Shown piece after piece: positions 7,426 through 16,305 of a stretch of 64,000 nucleotides of DNA. Location: contig NZ_LMUO01000015.1 in assembly GCF_009765905.1 (NCBI RefSeq), positions 28,093 to 92,092 on the forward strand, given 5' to 3'. The DNA is from Mucilaginibacter sp. L196. Its GTDB lineage: Bacteria > Bacteroidota > Bacteroidia > Sphingobacteriales > Sphingobacteriaceae. Under the pieces are notes generated by a model. The model was not told the origin of the DNA and searched no databases. It saw only the letters and a program-made list of their open reading frames with translations. A program made the position numbers and the translations under genes. The first letter of the stretch is position 1. Each line of letters opens with the position of its first letter.

Positions 7426-9765
7426 TTATTTTTTTAACAGATTTAAGATAGATTTCCTCTGAGGCTTATCATCCGAATAATAACCGTAGCCATAACCATA
7501 ACCATAGCCGTAACCAGAACCATAACTGCCATTGCGAGAGAGGTCGACGCCATTAAATACTATGTTTAGATTGCGGAATAATCCTTTTTGCCTTAGATCC
7601 TCAATTACCGGAATCTGCGATTTGTATGTATAGTTGTAACGCACTACATACAAAGTAGCATCCGCCCATTGCGACAATATTTGCGCATCTGTAACCAGGC
7701 CAATTGGTGGGGCATCAAGTATTACATAATCGAAATCCTTTTTCAATTGCTCAATTAATACATCAAGCTTACCATTTAGCAATAATTCGGCCGGGTTAGG
7801 AGGATTGGGCCCGCTTGTAATAATTGAATAATTTTCCTGGTGTGGTATCGGTTTTAAAATATCAGCATAACTATTTTGATCTATTAAATAATTTGATATA
7901 CCGATTTGATTATCAATACCTAAAGCAACATTCAATTTAGGCTTACGTAAATCAAGTTCAAGAATAACAACTTTTTTACCTGTTGTTGCTAAACTTGCAC
8001 CTAAGTTTAATGATACAAAAGATTTTCCTTCGCCGCTGATAGATGAGGTAAATAATAACACTTTATCATTTTTACCTGGGATAATGTATTGCAGGTTTGA
8101 ACGCATAGCGCGTATTTGCTCCGCAAGCATTGACCGGGGTTTTGATATTACTATCAATGGATCATAATCCGCGGCTTGGGATATATCTGCAATAATCGGG
8201 GTATCGGTATGTTTTTCAATATCGCTACGTTTTCTCACCTTTACATTTAATACTTCCTTACCTGTAATAACACCAAACGGTAAAAATAAACCCAATAATA
8301 AAAATGTTAAATATAATGTAGATTTAACGGGTTTAATTGGGATATAATTGCCACGTGCTGCATTAATAGTCCGGCTATCAGCTGTGGTTGATGCCAAAGA
8401 CAGGGCAGTTTCTTCGCGCTTTTGCAACAGATAAGTAAATAAGGTATTTTTTATATCCTGCTCGCGCATTACATCAATTAATCCGCGTTCTTTTAAAGGA
8501 ACGTTGCGAATATTTGATTCAAATTGATTGCTTATAGCTTGCAATTGTTTTTGGCTTTCTAATAAGCTGCTTTTTAAATTTTGCACTGTTTGAGCTATTG
8601 TTTGCCTCAGTGCACTTATCTGATCGTTTATTGAACTTATAACCGGGTTAGTTTCAGGAATCGTTCTTAATAAACTTTCTTTTCTTAACTGCGCTTCCCC
8701 TAGTTGTTGAACCAGTGCAAGCAAAGTAGGATCGGCTATGCCTAACATAGCCGGCAATTTAGCCTGCCCAGTACTGGGGCTGGATAAATAGCTTTCCAAA
8801 TTTTTCAAACTTCCCATTTGAAGGTTTAACTGGGTGAGCGCTTGATCATTAGTTTGCATAGCAGTTAAAGCCGCAGTCGACTCAGCAGTTATATCGGTTA
8901 TTTTGTTAGTTGATTTATAATCCTGAACATTTTTTTCAACTGAACTTAATTCAATTGCAAGTGAATCAATACGGCCTTTTAAAAACACTAATTGATTAGC
9001 TGTTGTAATATTCTTATCATCAATACCGGCTTGATTATATTCGTCAACTAATTTATTTAAAACGTCTTTTCCACGATCAACGTTGGCATCTTGTAATTTA
9101 ATTGATAATACGGTCGAATTCTTAGTTGTCGGTTCTATTGACAGGTTAGAAATAATACCTTGAGCAACGTTTGGTGCGGTGTTAAAATTCACAAACAGCA
9201 GGTTATTATTAATACTAGTATTATCAGTTGTTATCATTATTAAGCCAGCTTCTGTTTGCACTGGCTTATTCACATTTAAAGTTTGCCCATTAAATATTGC
9301 CTGGTTTTTGTTAATTACTTTTACCGACCAGGGTTGGTTATATGTATTTTCATTTGCCTTTAACAACTCTACATTATATCCAATATTTCTATACACAACT
9401 ACTTCAGAAATACGATTTTTAACAAAATAGGAATTTTGAAGGTTTAAGTCATTTACCACCTTCTCCACTAATGAATTTGATTTTAATATTTCAATTTCAT
9501 TATCAATAACTTTACCTGATGTGTTTACATTAAGGGATTGTAAGAGATCTTTTTCATCACCCGAACTTTTATTGTCTTTAATTAAAATATCAGTTTCAAC
9601 AATATATTGTGGTATTTGCGATCTTATGTATACGTAACCTACTGATAAAGAAATAATAACACATATCAAAAACCATTTCCAGTTTGATATATACTTATGT
9701 AAAAATTCCTGAACGTTTACTTCACTAGCTTTGCTCTGTCCAAACAACTCGTTATCTTGACTCAT
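7426..9765 (-). CDS. Wzc-like polysaccharide co-polymerase / tyrosine autokinase (BY-kinase)
   Basis: 779 residues. Order: transmembrane helix at about 30-48; periplasmic Wzz domain with long helices (about 260-415); GNVR-like segment with NVPLKERGLIDVMREQDI at 421-438; second helix about 483-500; cytoplasmic BY-kinase. Walker A is SSISGEGKS (574-582), Walker A' ILELDLRKP (601-609), Walker B VILDAPP (681-687). The C-terminus carries a tyrosine cluster of Gly-Tyr repeats before SDDKPQ. Known role: cycles of autophosphorylation control chain length and export. It lies between the Wza-like and Wzm genes. BY-kinases normally pair with Wzy-dependent systems, so its pairing with an ABC exporter is notable. 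Confidence 0.93.
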   Translation of the reverse strand: MSQDNELFGQSKASEVNVQEFLHKYISNWKWFLICVIISLSVGYVYIRSQIPQYIVETDILIKDNKSSGDEKDLLQSLNVNTSGKVIDNEIEILKSNSLVEKVVNDLNLQNSYFVKNRISEVVVYRNIGYNVELLKANENTYNQPWSVKVINKNQAIFNGQTLNVNKPVQTEAGLIMITTDNTSINNNLLFVNFNTAPNVAQGIISNLSIEPTTKNSTVLSIKLQDANVDRGKDVLNKLVDEYNQAGIDDKNITTANQLVFLKGRIDSLAIELSSVEKNVQDYKSTNKITDITAESTAALTAMQTNDQALTQLNLQMGSLKNLESYLSSPSTGQAKLPAMLGIADPTLLALVQQLGEAQLRKESLLRTIPETNPVISSINDQISALRQTIAQTVQNLKSSLLESQKQLQAISNQFESNIRNVPLKERGLIDVMREQDIKNTLFTYLLQKREETALSLASTTADSRTINAARGNYIPIKPVKSTLYLTFLLLGLFLPFGVITGKEVLNVKVRKRSDIEKHTDTPIIADISQAADYDPLIVISKPRSMLAEQIRAMRSNLQYIIPGKNDKVLLFTSSISGEGKSFVSLNLGASLATTGKKVVILELDLRKPKLNVALGIDNQIGISNYLIDQNSYADILKPIPHQENYSIITSGPNPPNPAELLLNGKLDVLIEQLKKDFDYVILDAPPIGLVTDAQILSQWADATLYVVRYNYTYKSQIPVIEDLRQKGLFRNLNIVFNGVDLSRNGSYGSGYGYGYGYGYGYYSDDKPQRKSILNLLKK

Positions 9766-9782
9766 TTTTTAAATTGAACTAA

Positions 9783-10577
9783 TTATCTTCTAAATATTAC
9801 TAAAATCAACGAAATTAAGGTTGCCGCAATAGATACATATTGTATAGTTCTATCTGTTTGTTGTGTTTTAGTTTTGGCGGGCTTAACATAAACTATATCG
9901 TTGGAGTGTAAGTAATAGTATGGCGAGCTAAAAACATCCCTTTTGCTAAAATCAACATTAGCGAATACTTTTTTGCCATTAACATCCCTAATGATTTCTA
10001 TACTATCTCTTCTGGCATATAATGTAAGGTCACCCGCCATGCTTATCGCTTCCGGTAAAGTAATCATTTCGTTAGGTATATTATATACGTCAGGGCGGGC
10101 TACTTCGCCTAATATCGATATTTTAAAATTCAAAAATCTGACTAATACTGTGGGTTCCTTTAAATATACGCTTAATAGTTTTTTAAGGGTATCTCTTACC
10201 TGTGTTGTGGTGTATTCACTCACTTTTACATTCCCAATTAGCGGAAGCTCAATTTCACCGGATGGATCAACAAGATAACCAGGCTGAGTCATTTGGCCTG
10301 CCCCGGCCGAAGAAGAGGGTGAGCTGCCACCGGCCATACTACTTGTTCCGGTATATGGGTTAAAGAAGCTACTCGCTTCAGGACTTAATGAGTTTACATA
10401 TATGGATAAAATATCACCTGGTTGTATTCTCGGAATATATGCTTTAGCAATCGTTACTGTATCCTGGCGCCCTGGTGGGCTTGCAAAGTATTTCAAATTT
10501 TTCTCGCTGCCACAGGCAGAGAAGAAGAAAGCAATCAATGTAAATAACGATATTTTTTTTAGTGTATTTTTAATCAT
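9783..10577 (-). CDS. Polysaccharide export lipoprotein (Wza-like)
   Basis: 264 residues. Lipoprotein signal with FFFSAC, acylated Cys at residue 22. The poly-export domain starts at IQPGDILSIYV, and SLBB-like segments follow (GEIELPLIGNVKV, NFKISILGEVARPDVYNIPNEMITLPEAI). A C-terminal hydrophobic helix, SIAATLISLILVIF, ends two residues before the stop. Wza homologues form the outer-membrane/periplasmic conduit for polysaccharide; this shorter Bacteroidota type ends in one helix rather than a long amphipathic barrel segment. It is the first gene of the minus-strand locus and 17 bases upstream of the Wzc-like gene, so its promoter should serve the whole operon. Confidence 0.9.
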   Translation of the reverse strand: MIKNTLKKISLFTLIAFFFSACGSEKNLKYFASPPGRQDTVTIAKAYIPRIQPGDILSIYVNSLSPEASSFFNPYTGTSSMAGGSSPSSSAGAGQMTQPGYLVDPSGEIELPLIGNVKVSEYTTTQVRDTLKKLLSVYLKEPTVLVRFLNFKISILGEVARPDVYNIPNEMITLPEAISMAGDLTLYARRDSIEIIRDVNGKKVFANVDFSKRDVFSSPYYYLHSNDIVYVKPAKTKTQQTDRTIQYVSIAATLISLILVIFRR

Positions 10578-10950
10578 ACAAGAAGTGGGTTGACATAAAA
10601 TAGTAATTGTAATATAGGCTTATATAAACCTGTTTACTTTTATAGTTTGTCCAAAGATAAAATTTAAATACCTTTTGATGACACTTTTATGATACAATGG
10701 CTCTATTTAAAACGTAAGCATCTGGGAATCATTCGGCAAATATATTTATATTCAGTTCAAGCATAGCTAAAATTACATTATTTTTATTTTAAATAGCGAT
10801 TAATTATCATTGTTAAAAATCATCCTTCAATAAGGTGAAAAAAAATCAATTATTGAGTTAATAAAGCAAAATCACAGAATATACTTTTTTGAAATTACTG
10901 TACCCATAACCCATAATAAATTATTTAGTTTTGTTTTTTATCAAATATTT
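10578..10950. other. Intergenic region between divergent export locus and GH16 gene
   Basis: 373 AT-rich bases without a convincing gene in any frame. It must carry the promoter for the polysaccharide operon (leftward) and for the GH16 gene (rightward). I see one match to the Bacteroidota -7 consensus near the right edge (annotated separately) and no clear leftward promoter or operator. Confidence 0.5.
10926..10933 (+). promoter_or_regulatory. Candidate -7 box (TAGTTTTG) of the GH16 gene
   Basis: TAGTTTTG fits the Bacteroidota -7 consensus TAnnTTTG and lies 17 bases before the GH16 start. No TTTG/TTG -33 element is found at the usual 17-23 base spacing, so the call is weak. Confidence 0.35.
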
Positions 10951-11772
10951 ATGAAATATTTCTGCTCATGTCTGTTTGTTTTTTTTCTTCCACATTTAGC
11001 AGTTGCACAGAACAAACCCGATACATTATTTTTTGAAGACTTTAATAACACTTCACTTAATAGGGTAAAGTGGAATGTTGAAATTACAGGCAATACCGTT
11101 AATAATGAACAACAGGCTTATGTAGATTCAGCATCTGTGCTTACTCTAAAAGATGACAAATTAGAAATAAAACCTGTGTATCACCCGGGTTATGTTAGCA
11201 ATAGACAACGAAAGTATGATTTTCTTTCAGCACGCATTAATACACGATCAAAGTTTGAATTTACTTACGGAACAGCATCCGCACGTATTAAAATGAGTGG
11301 CGGCGCGGGCTTATGGCCTGCCTTTTGGGCATTGGGCGAGGGCAAATGGCCCGACTGCGGGGAGATTGATATGATGGAAACCGTTGGCGATTCATCGTGG
11401 GTGAGCCATGCCATGCATGGGCCTGGTTATTTTGGCAATACGCCAATTGCTTACCGTTATCATTTCTCACAAGGTATTGATGTTACCCAATGGCATGTAT
11501 ATAGTGTTGATTGGACTGCCGATCATATGATTTTTAGTGTGGACGAAAAAGTTACTTACACCGTTACACGTGCAATGGTTGAACATTATGGACGCTGGGC
11601 CTATGATAATCCTAAATATATCATACTAAACTTCGCATTGGGTGGTGGTTACCCTTTCGCCGTTAATAAAGTTACCACACCGTATTATGGCTTATCACAA
11701 AGCACTGTTGATAAGATCAAACAAGGCAAAGCGATAATGCAGGTTGATTGGGTATTAGTGACTAAAAACTAG
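10951..11772 (+). CDS. Secreted glycoside hydrolase family 16 (beta-glucanase/laminarinase-like)
   Basis: 273 residues with a signal peptide (cleavage after LAVAQ, residue 20). The GH16 catalytic motif is GEIDMMETVG at 137-146: E138 nucleophile, D140, E143 acid/base, with the extra Met typical of the laminarinase/beta-bulge type. Upstream SGGAGLWPAFWALG and downstream WHVYSVDWTADHMIFSVD are family blocks. The predicted activity is endo-hydrolysis of a beta-1,3(-1,4)-glucan or related glycan in the periplasm or outside the cell. It is transcribed divergently from the export locus, so it could trim the exported glycan, but a nutritional role is equally possible. Confidence 0.92.
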   Translation: MKYFCSCLFVFFLPHLAVAQNKPDTLFFEDFNNTSLNRVKWNVEITGNTVNNEQQAYVDSASVLTLKDDKLEIKPVYHPGYVSNRQRKYDFLSARINTRSKFEFTYGTASARIKMSGGAGLWPAFWALGEGKWPDCGEIDMMETVGDSSWVSHAMHGPGYFGNTPIAYRYHFSQGIDVTQWHVYSVDWTADHMIFSVDEKVTYTVTRAMVEHYGRWAYDNPKYIILNFALGGGYPFAVNKVTTPYYGLSQSTVDKIKQGKAIMQVDWVLVTKN

Positions 11773-11842
11773 CGCGTCTTTGTATATATGGTTTAGGGTT
11801 AGGATAAAACAATTGATTATATTGATTGACTATTTGTATTGA

Positions 11843-13003
11843 ATGAAGATCAAACTAACCTTACTCCTACTGCTTTTATTTTCGTCGAAGTTGCTTTTGG
11901 CACAGGACGAAGCTTTTGCACGAAAAATAGTCGACACTTTATCTTCGCGCCATTTTTGGGGCAGGGGATACACCAAACATGGTGTACACAAAGCCGAAAA
12001 ATATTTAGCTGCACAGTTTAAAACCATCGGACTTAAACCAATGGATGGCAAAAGTTTTTTACAGCCTTTTTCTTATTCGGTAAATACTTATCCAGGAAAA
12101 ATGAATGTAGCCATAAACGGAGAGCCGCTAATACCGGGACAGGATTTTATTGTGAGCCCGGAAAGCCAGGGAATAAAAAAGGCCATGCAACTTGAAGAGC
12201 AAGACAGCACACATTTTGTTAATGTTGCCGATAGGGTTATGGTTGTAAAAGAGAATAAACTAACCTGGTCGGCAGAGCAGAAAGCTAAGGACTATATCGT
12301 AATTGAGGTTAACAAAAGCTTGTTTAAGTCTAAACCGGCATCCATCAGCATTAATATTAAAAGCAAGCTGATAGCTAAATTTAAAACCGCCAACATTTGC
12401 GGCATAGTTAAGGGTACATCAAAACCCGATTCGGTTATAGTTTATACGGCGCATTATGATCATCTGGGCGGCATGGGGAGAAAAACCTTTTTCCCTGGAG
12501 CCAATGATAATGCAAGCGGCGTTGCGCAGGTATTGTCCCTTGCCAAATACTACGCTGCGCATCCACAGCCTTATACAATGGCATTTATACTTTTTTCGGG
12601 TGAAGAAATTGGTTTATTGGGGTCAAAGTATTTTACAGAGCATCCGCTGATACCACTAAAGAGTATTCGTTTCTTAGTTAATCTGGATCTGGAAGGCACA
12701 GGAATTGATGGCATTACCGTTGTTAATGCAACAATTTACCCCAAGGAATTCAATATGCTAAAGCAAATTAATAACAAAGACGGTTTATTGGCAAAGGTTA
12801 ATTCCAGGGGGGAAGCAGCTAACAGCGATCATTATTTTTTCTCAAAAAACAACGTCCCGGCTTTTTACATTTATACACTTGGAGGTATAAAAGCCTATCA
12901 TGATATTTATGATATAAGCGCAACCCTGCCAATGAATAAATACAACGATATATTTACGCTACTATTAAAATTTAACAATGCATTAATGAATAAGCAGCAG
13001 TAA
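11843..13003 (+). CDS. Secreted M28 family zinc aminopeptidase
   Basis: 386 residues with a signal peptide (LLLLLFSSKLLLAQ, cleavage near 21). Metal ligands and catalytic residues of M28 are visible: H204 and D206 in TAHYDHLGG, D222 in GANDNASG, E254-E255 in FSGEEIGLLG, D286 region in LVNLDLEGTG, and a late His in FYIYTLGGIKAYHDIYD. It would remove N-terminal residues from peptides in the periplasm or outside the cell. It lies 70 bases after GH16 and 25 bases before the dehydrogenase gene, all on the plus strand, so partial cotranscription is possible. Confidence 0.9.
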   Translation: MKIKLTLLLLLLFSSKLLLAQDEAFARKIVDTLSSRHFWGRGYTKHGVHKAEKYLAAQFKTIGLKPMDGKSFLQPFSYSVNTYPGKMNVAINGEPLIPGQDFIVSPESQGIKKAMQLEEQDSTHFVNVADRVMVVKENKLTWSAEQKAKDYIVIEVNKSLFKSKPASISINIKSKLIAKFKTANICGIVKGTSKPDSVIVYTAHYDHLGGMGRKTFFPGANDNASGVAQVLSLAKYYAAHPQPYTMAFILFSGEEIGLLGSKYFTEHPLIPLKSIRFLVNLDLEGTGIDGITVVNATIYPKEFNMLKQINNKDGLLAKVNSRGEAANSDHYFFSKNNVPAFYIYTLGGIKAYHDIYDISATLPMNKYNDIFTLLLKFNNALMNKQQ

Positions 13004-13028
13004 ATTTGCAATCATCTACCTAAAAAAT

Positions 13029-13886
13029 ATGAGCACAACAAAAATCGGCTGGATAGGCCTTGGCACAATGGGTAATCCAATGTCGCAGCAATTGATAAAA
13101 GCAAATTACACTGTAACTGTATACAATCGGACCAAAGAAAAAGAAGATGCCATTAAAGCACAGGGCGCAACAACTGCCCCTACTCCATCTGCATTAATAC
13201 AACAACCAGATGTGGTCATCATCATGGTATCGGATGATAAAGCCATAAAAGATATTTTTTATGGCGAAGATGGTTTGCTAAGTGCGAAAACATCCCGTAA
13301 AGTTATCATCAACATGAGTACAGTATCGCCTGCTATCAGTAAGGAGGTTGCGGCTAAATGTTTAGAACAAGGCAACCATTATTTGGATGCGCCGGTATCA
13401 GGCAGCGTGAAACAAGCCCAGGAAGGCACCTTGGTTGTGATGGTTGGCGGTGATGCAGCGGCATTTGAACAAGTTAAACCCGTGTTGGAAAAATTAGGCA
13501 AACTGGCCATGCGGGTTGGCGACAATGGTGCGGGTAATGTTGCTAAACTCGCTATTAACACGCTATTAGGTTTTGCGGCGCAGGGTTTAGCGGAAGCTGT
13601 TATTTTAGCAAGGAATAATGGCATTGATCCTGGTGATTTGACTACGCTAATTAACAACAGCGCTTTAGGTAGTGCATTTGGTAAAATAAAAGGCGATGCT
13701 ATTATTAACGATAATTACAAGGCTGCCTTTGCATTGAAACTAATTGCTAAGGATCTTCGCTTGGCAAAGGACATTGGGCTTTCTACACCGCTTGGTGAAA
13801 CTGTGTATCAAACCTTTCAGCAAGCAGAGGCTGAGTATGGTAATGAAGATATTATTGCGATAATTAAGCAGGTAGACCACAAATAA
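13029..13886 (+). CDS. NAD(P)-dependent beta-hydroxyacid dehydrogenase (HIBADH/GarR family)
   Basis: 285 residues. Rossmann motif WIGLGTMGNPM at about 8-18; DAPVSGSVKQAQEGTLVVMVGG is the substrate-binding signature of the family; GNVAKLAIN contains the catalytic Lys. NRT after the second strand suggests NADP preference (an Arg contacting the 2'-phosphate); this is inference. Family reactions include 2-hydroxy-3-oxopropionate and 3-hydroxyisobutyrate reduction and glyoxylate/succinic-semialdehyde reduction. No neighbouring pathway genes narrow the substrate. Confidence 0.87.
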   Translation: MSTTKIGWIGLGTMGNPMSQQLIKANYTVTVYNRTKEKEDAIKAQGATTAPTPSALIQQPDVVIIMVSDDKAIKDIFYGEDGLLSAKTSRKVIINMSTVSPAISKEVAAKCLEQGNHYLDAPVSGSVKQAQEGTLVVMVGGDAAAFEQVKPVLEKLGKLAMRVGDNGAGNVAKLAINTLLGFAAQGLAEAVILARNNGIDPGDLTTLINNSALGSAFGKIKGDAIINDNYKAAFALKLIAKDLRLAKDIGLSTPLGETVYQTFQQAEAEYGNEDIIAIIKQVDHK

Positions 13887-13895
13887 CTAAAAAAA

Positions 13896-14300
13896 TCAGT
13901 ATTGCTCAATCACCTTTTGTATTGTCCAGTGATGACCAAACGGATCTATAATATCGTCTTGCCGGAAACCATAATCATAATCCTGCGCGGATGATATTTC
14001 TTTTGCACCGACAGCCAGGGCTTGTGCCATTACCGAACCCACATCATCAACCATTAAACCAACATTAGTTGTTGCGCCATTACAACTTAGCGGGCTGAAT
14101 GCCTTTTTAATATAATTTTCTTCATGTAAATGAAACATGGCGCCATCAATAGTAAACTAGGCAACGTGTATGCTTCCATCGTCATTGTTAAATCTGCGCA
14201 GTTCGATAGCACCAAATGCGTTTTTATAAAAATCAATATTAATAGTGCCGTTTCGTATATATAATACTGGCGCAAACGTTGCTTTAAACTGATTTTTCAT
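13896..14300 (-). pseudogene. VOC/PhnB-like protein interrupted by an in-frame amber codon
   Basis: Reading from an ATG at 14300 to the stop at 13896 gives one continuous frame of 134 codons broken only by TAG at 14157-14159 (codon 48). The first half, starting MKNQFKATFAPVLYIRNG and ending DDGSIHVA, and the second half, starting FTIDGAMFHLHEEN and ending DPFGHHWTIQKVIEQY, together make a normal-length glyoxalase/bleomycin-resistance-fold protein of the PhnB type. A GAG-to-TAG change would explain the break (family members usually have a charged residue there). If real, neither fragment contains a complete fold; a sequencing error or stop readthrough are alternatives. Confidence 0.8.
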
Positions 14301-14408
14301 GCCCTATGTTTTATACTAATAAATTTATGCACTAAAAATTTCATGTGCAAACTACCAATCACACAAACATTTACCTGTTACGTTGGTTGAAAATAAAAAA
14401 ACAAACAC

Positions 14409-14933
14409 ATGGATTTATCAGTCGACCGCCGTCTCCGCCATTGGTGGGTATTTTTATTAAGAGGGATACTTTTTATTTTAGTAAGTATCTGGATGATTGC
14501 TTCACCGCTTACAAGCTTTGTAGCTTTAGGTTTCTTTTTCGGGTTGGTTATCTTTATCGCCGGATTAGGCGAATTGCTCCATGCGGTTAGGGACAAAACC
14601 GAAACTAACAGGGGCTGGCACATATTTTTAGGCGTAGTTGATTTGATACTCGGCCTGGTGCTTATGGGGCATGTAGCTGCGGGTGTAGCGATATTGCGCA
14701 TTATTGTAGGCATTTGGTTTATCCTCCGCGGCTTTTCATTGATTAGCTTTTCACGTGCATTAGGAAAATCATTGATATTGACTATAAGCGGCGCCATCAT
14801 CGTGATATTTGGTTTGATGATTATTTTTAATGCCTTTTTTGGCTCGATGACGCTTATTACATTTATAGCGGTAGCCTTTTTTATTACAGGAACATTTAAT
14901 GTGTGGTTAGGCTTTAGAATGAAGGCACACTAG
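14409..14933 (+). CDS. HdeD/DUF308 family membrane protein
   Basis: 174 residues with about six hydrophobic segments, each near 18-22 residues, arranged as two-helix repeats typical of DUF308/HdeD. Blocks such as WWVFLLRGILFILVSIWMI and GWHIFLGVVDLILGLVLM are characteristic. HdeD is associated with acid resistance in enteric bacteria; a matching role here is unproven. The start at MDLSVDRRLRHWW gives the usual short cytoplasmic N-terminus. It is a monocistronic plus-strand gene closed by the hairpin at 14952-14987. Confidence 0.85.
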   Translation: MDLSVDRRLRHWWVFLLRGILFILVSIWMIASPLTSFVALGFFFGLVIFIAGLGELLHAVRDKTETNRGWHIFLGVVDLILGLVLMGHVAAGVAILRIIVGIWFILRGFSLISFSRALGKSLILTISGAIIVIFGLMIIFNAFFGSMTLITFIAVAFFITGTFNVWLGFRMKAH

Positions 14934-14951
14934 TTAAAAATCGACATAAAC

Positions 14952-14987
14952 AAAAAGCTCCTTTCAAGTAAATGAAAGGAGCTTTTT
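14952..14987. terminator. Bidirectional intrinsic terminator
   Basis: A perfect 15-bp stem with a 6-base loop (AGTAAA), A-rich on the left and T-rich on the right. It sits between the convergent HdeD-like gene (plus) and lipoprotein gene (minus), so it can terminate both. Confidence 0.85.
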
Positions 14988-15004
14988 ATGGTAGAAAATA
15001 TAGC

Positions 15005-15820
15005 TTATTGCTGTGTAACTGCCCCGGTAACAAAATTGATTAAGTAAGTATGCCCCCCGGTTATAATTAAATTTGCCTGATGATTACCCAGGTACTGAAT
15101 AGAACCTGCATAATCTACAACATAGGTTTTGGAACCAACCGGACCATTAGACTCTCTAACCTCAGATGTAAAAGTTGCTGTACCTGCGGTTATATCGGTA
15201 GTACCCGATCCGTTTACAACTAGCAAACCTTTTAATTGGTAATTACAATAAACAGATGTGAATTGATTTTGGATCTGAGGTGGAGTAATACCCTCATGCG
15301 AAATTGAGGTAACAATTGAACCATTAAGTGTAGCTGATTTATATGTACTATCGGTTGCTTTAAAAGTATAGTTTTGAACGTTTGTGTATTCATCCAAAAA
15401 AGTTGGGCTATAATTTTCAACTTTTAGGCTATCATATACGGTGTAGCCATCAACATAACTTGAACTGCAATTGTATACAAAATGGAATTTCCCACTAAGC
15501 CATTCCGTGGTATCACCGGGTAAAACCAAGTGCGTATAAGCGGTGTCAATCACATATCCACATAGTGGATTAAGCGAATTTACTGTCTTCGTTTTTTTAC
15601 CTGCTACAATGCTGGATGGTGCTTTTGCCCCATCATTAATATTGGTACCACCCAATTGGCCGGTAAGTGATTGATTTAAACTTAGCGCAATTTGCTTTGC
15701 TGCATCTGCGTCAGTTATAGGCGAAGTTGAAGCAGGTTTAGTTGCTGCTTTTTTACAGGCAGAATAACAAAACACCACTGCAAGTAATACAATAAATATG
15801 CGGGTAAGGTTTAATTTCAT
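15005..15820 (-). CDS. Lipoprotein of unknown function
   Basis: 271 residues from the ATG at 15820, preferred over an ATG nine codons upstream because MKLNLTRIFIVLLAVVFCYSAC is then a standard lipoprotein signal (Cys at residue 22). The rest is Thr/Ser/Asn-rich and looks mostly beta-stranded, with repeated short strands in the second half (YTVYDSLKVENYS, YTFKATDSTYKSATLNGSIV). No catalytic motif is visible. After the signal comes a low-complexity KKAATKPASTSPIT linker. It is probably periplasmic or surface-exposed. I do not recognise a family. It stands alone between a terminator and a divergent zinc-finger gene. Confidence 0.75.
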   Translation of the reverse strand: MKLNLTRIFIVLLAVVFCYSACKKAATKPASTSPITDADAAKQIALSLNQSLTGQLGGTNINDGAKAPSSIVAGKKTKTVNSLNPLCGYVIDTAYTHLVLPGDTTEWLSGKFHFVYNCSSSYVDGYTVYDSLKVENYSPTFLDEYTNVQNYTFKATDSTYKSATLNGSIVTSISHEGITPPQIQNQFTSVYCNYQLKGLLVVNGSGTTDITAGTATFTSEVRESNGPVGSKTYVVDYAGSIQYLGNHQANLIITGGHTYLINFVTGAVTQQ

Positions 15821-16018
15821 AATTTGTATAAAGTTTAGAATATGCACCTAATGTAAACAATATTAATTAGTTATAGACAAACAGTAGAAGAAAATTGAAA
15901 TTCAACAATCATCAATTAAAAATATTTAGCATTGATTAAATCCGGTTAACTGTATCGTTCAATAACAAATTATAAAGCTGATAATTACATATCTGTTTAA
16001 TTTATATTATCTTTAAAT

Positions 16019-16291
16019 ATGGAAGATCAATCTGTTTGCGCTCATATAAAAGCCATAAAAAGTGTAAAACTTAGCAAGGATAATGTTTGTGAGGAATGCA
16101 TAAAACATAATGGCACCTGGGTGCATTTACGGGTATGCCAAACCTGCGGGGTTACTTTGTGTTGTGATGATTCACCATCAAAACACATGACCAAGCATTA
16201 CCATGAGAGCCACCATCCGGTAATTTCTTCTGCACAGCCAGGCGAACGTTGGTTATGGTGTTACCCGGACGAACAATTTGTTGAATATTAA
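16019..16291 (+). CDS. UBP-type zinc finger protein
   Basis: 90 residues consisting almost wholly of a ZnF-UBP fold: paired cysteines in CEEC (near residue 23), CQTCGVTLCCDD (near 40) and histidines in KHMTKHYHESHHPV, followed by WLWCYPDEQFVEY. In eukaryotes this domain binds the ubiquitin C-terminus; stand-alone bacterial copies are common but their ligand is unknown. It lies 14 bases upstream of the YdeI-like gene and is probably cotranscribed with it. Confidence 0.85.
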   Translation: MEDQSVCAHIKAIKSVKLSKDNVCEECIKHNGTWVHLRVCQTCGVTLCCDDSPSKHMTKHYHESHHPVISSAQPGERWLWCYPDEQFVEY

Positions 16292-16305
16292 TTTATATAA
16301 CCCAT

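Noticed and set aside
14087..14159. Frameshift as the cause of the broken VOC gene
   Set aside because: Both halves are in the same reading frame; the only lesion is the TAG codon.
14345..14590. 81-codon plus-strand frame overlapping the HdeD-like start
   Set aside because: Out of frame with the clear HdeD-like gene, with low-complexity composition.
14378..14800. 140-codon minus-strand frame
   Set aside because: Antisense of the HdeD-like membrane gene.
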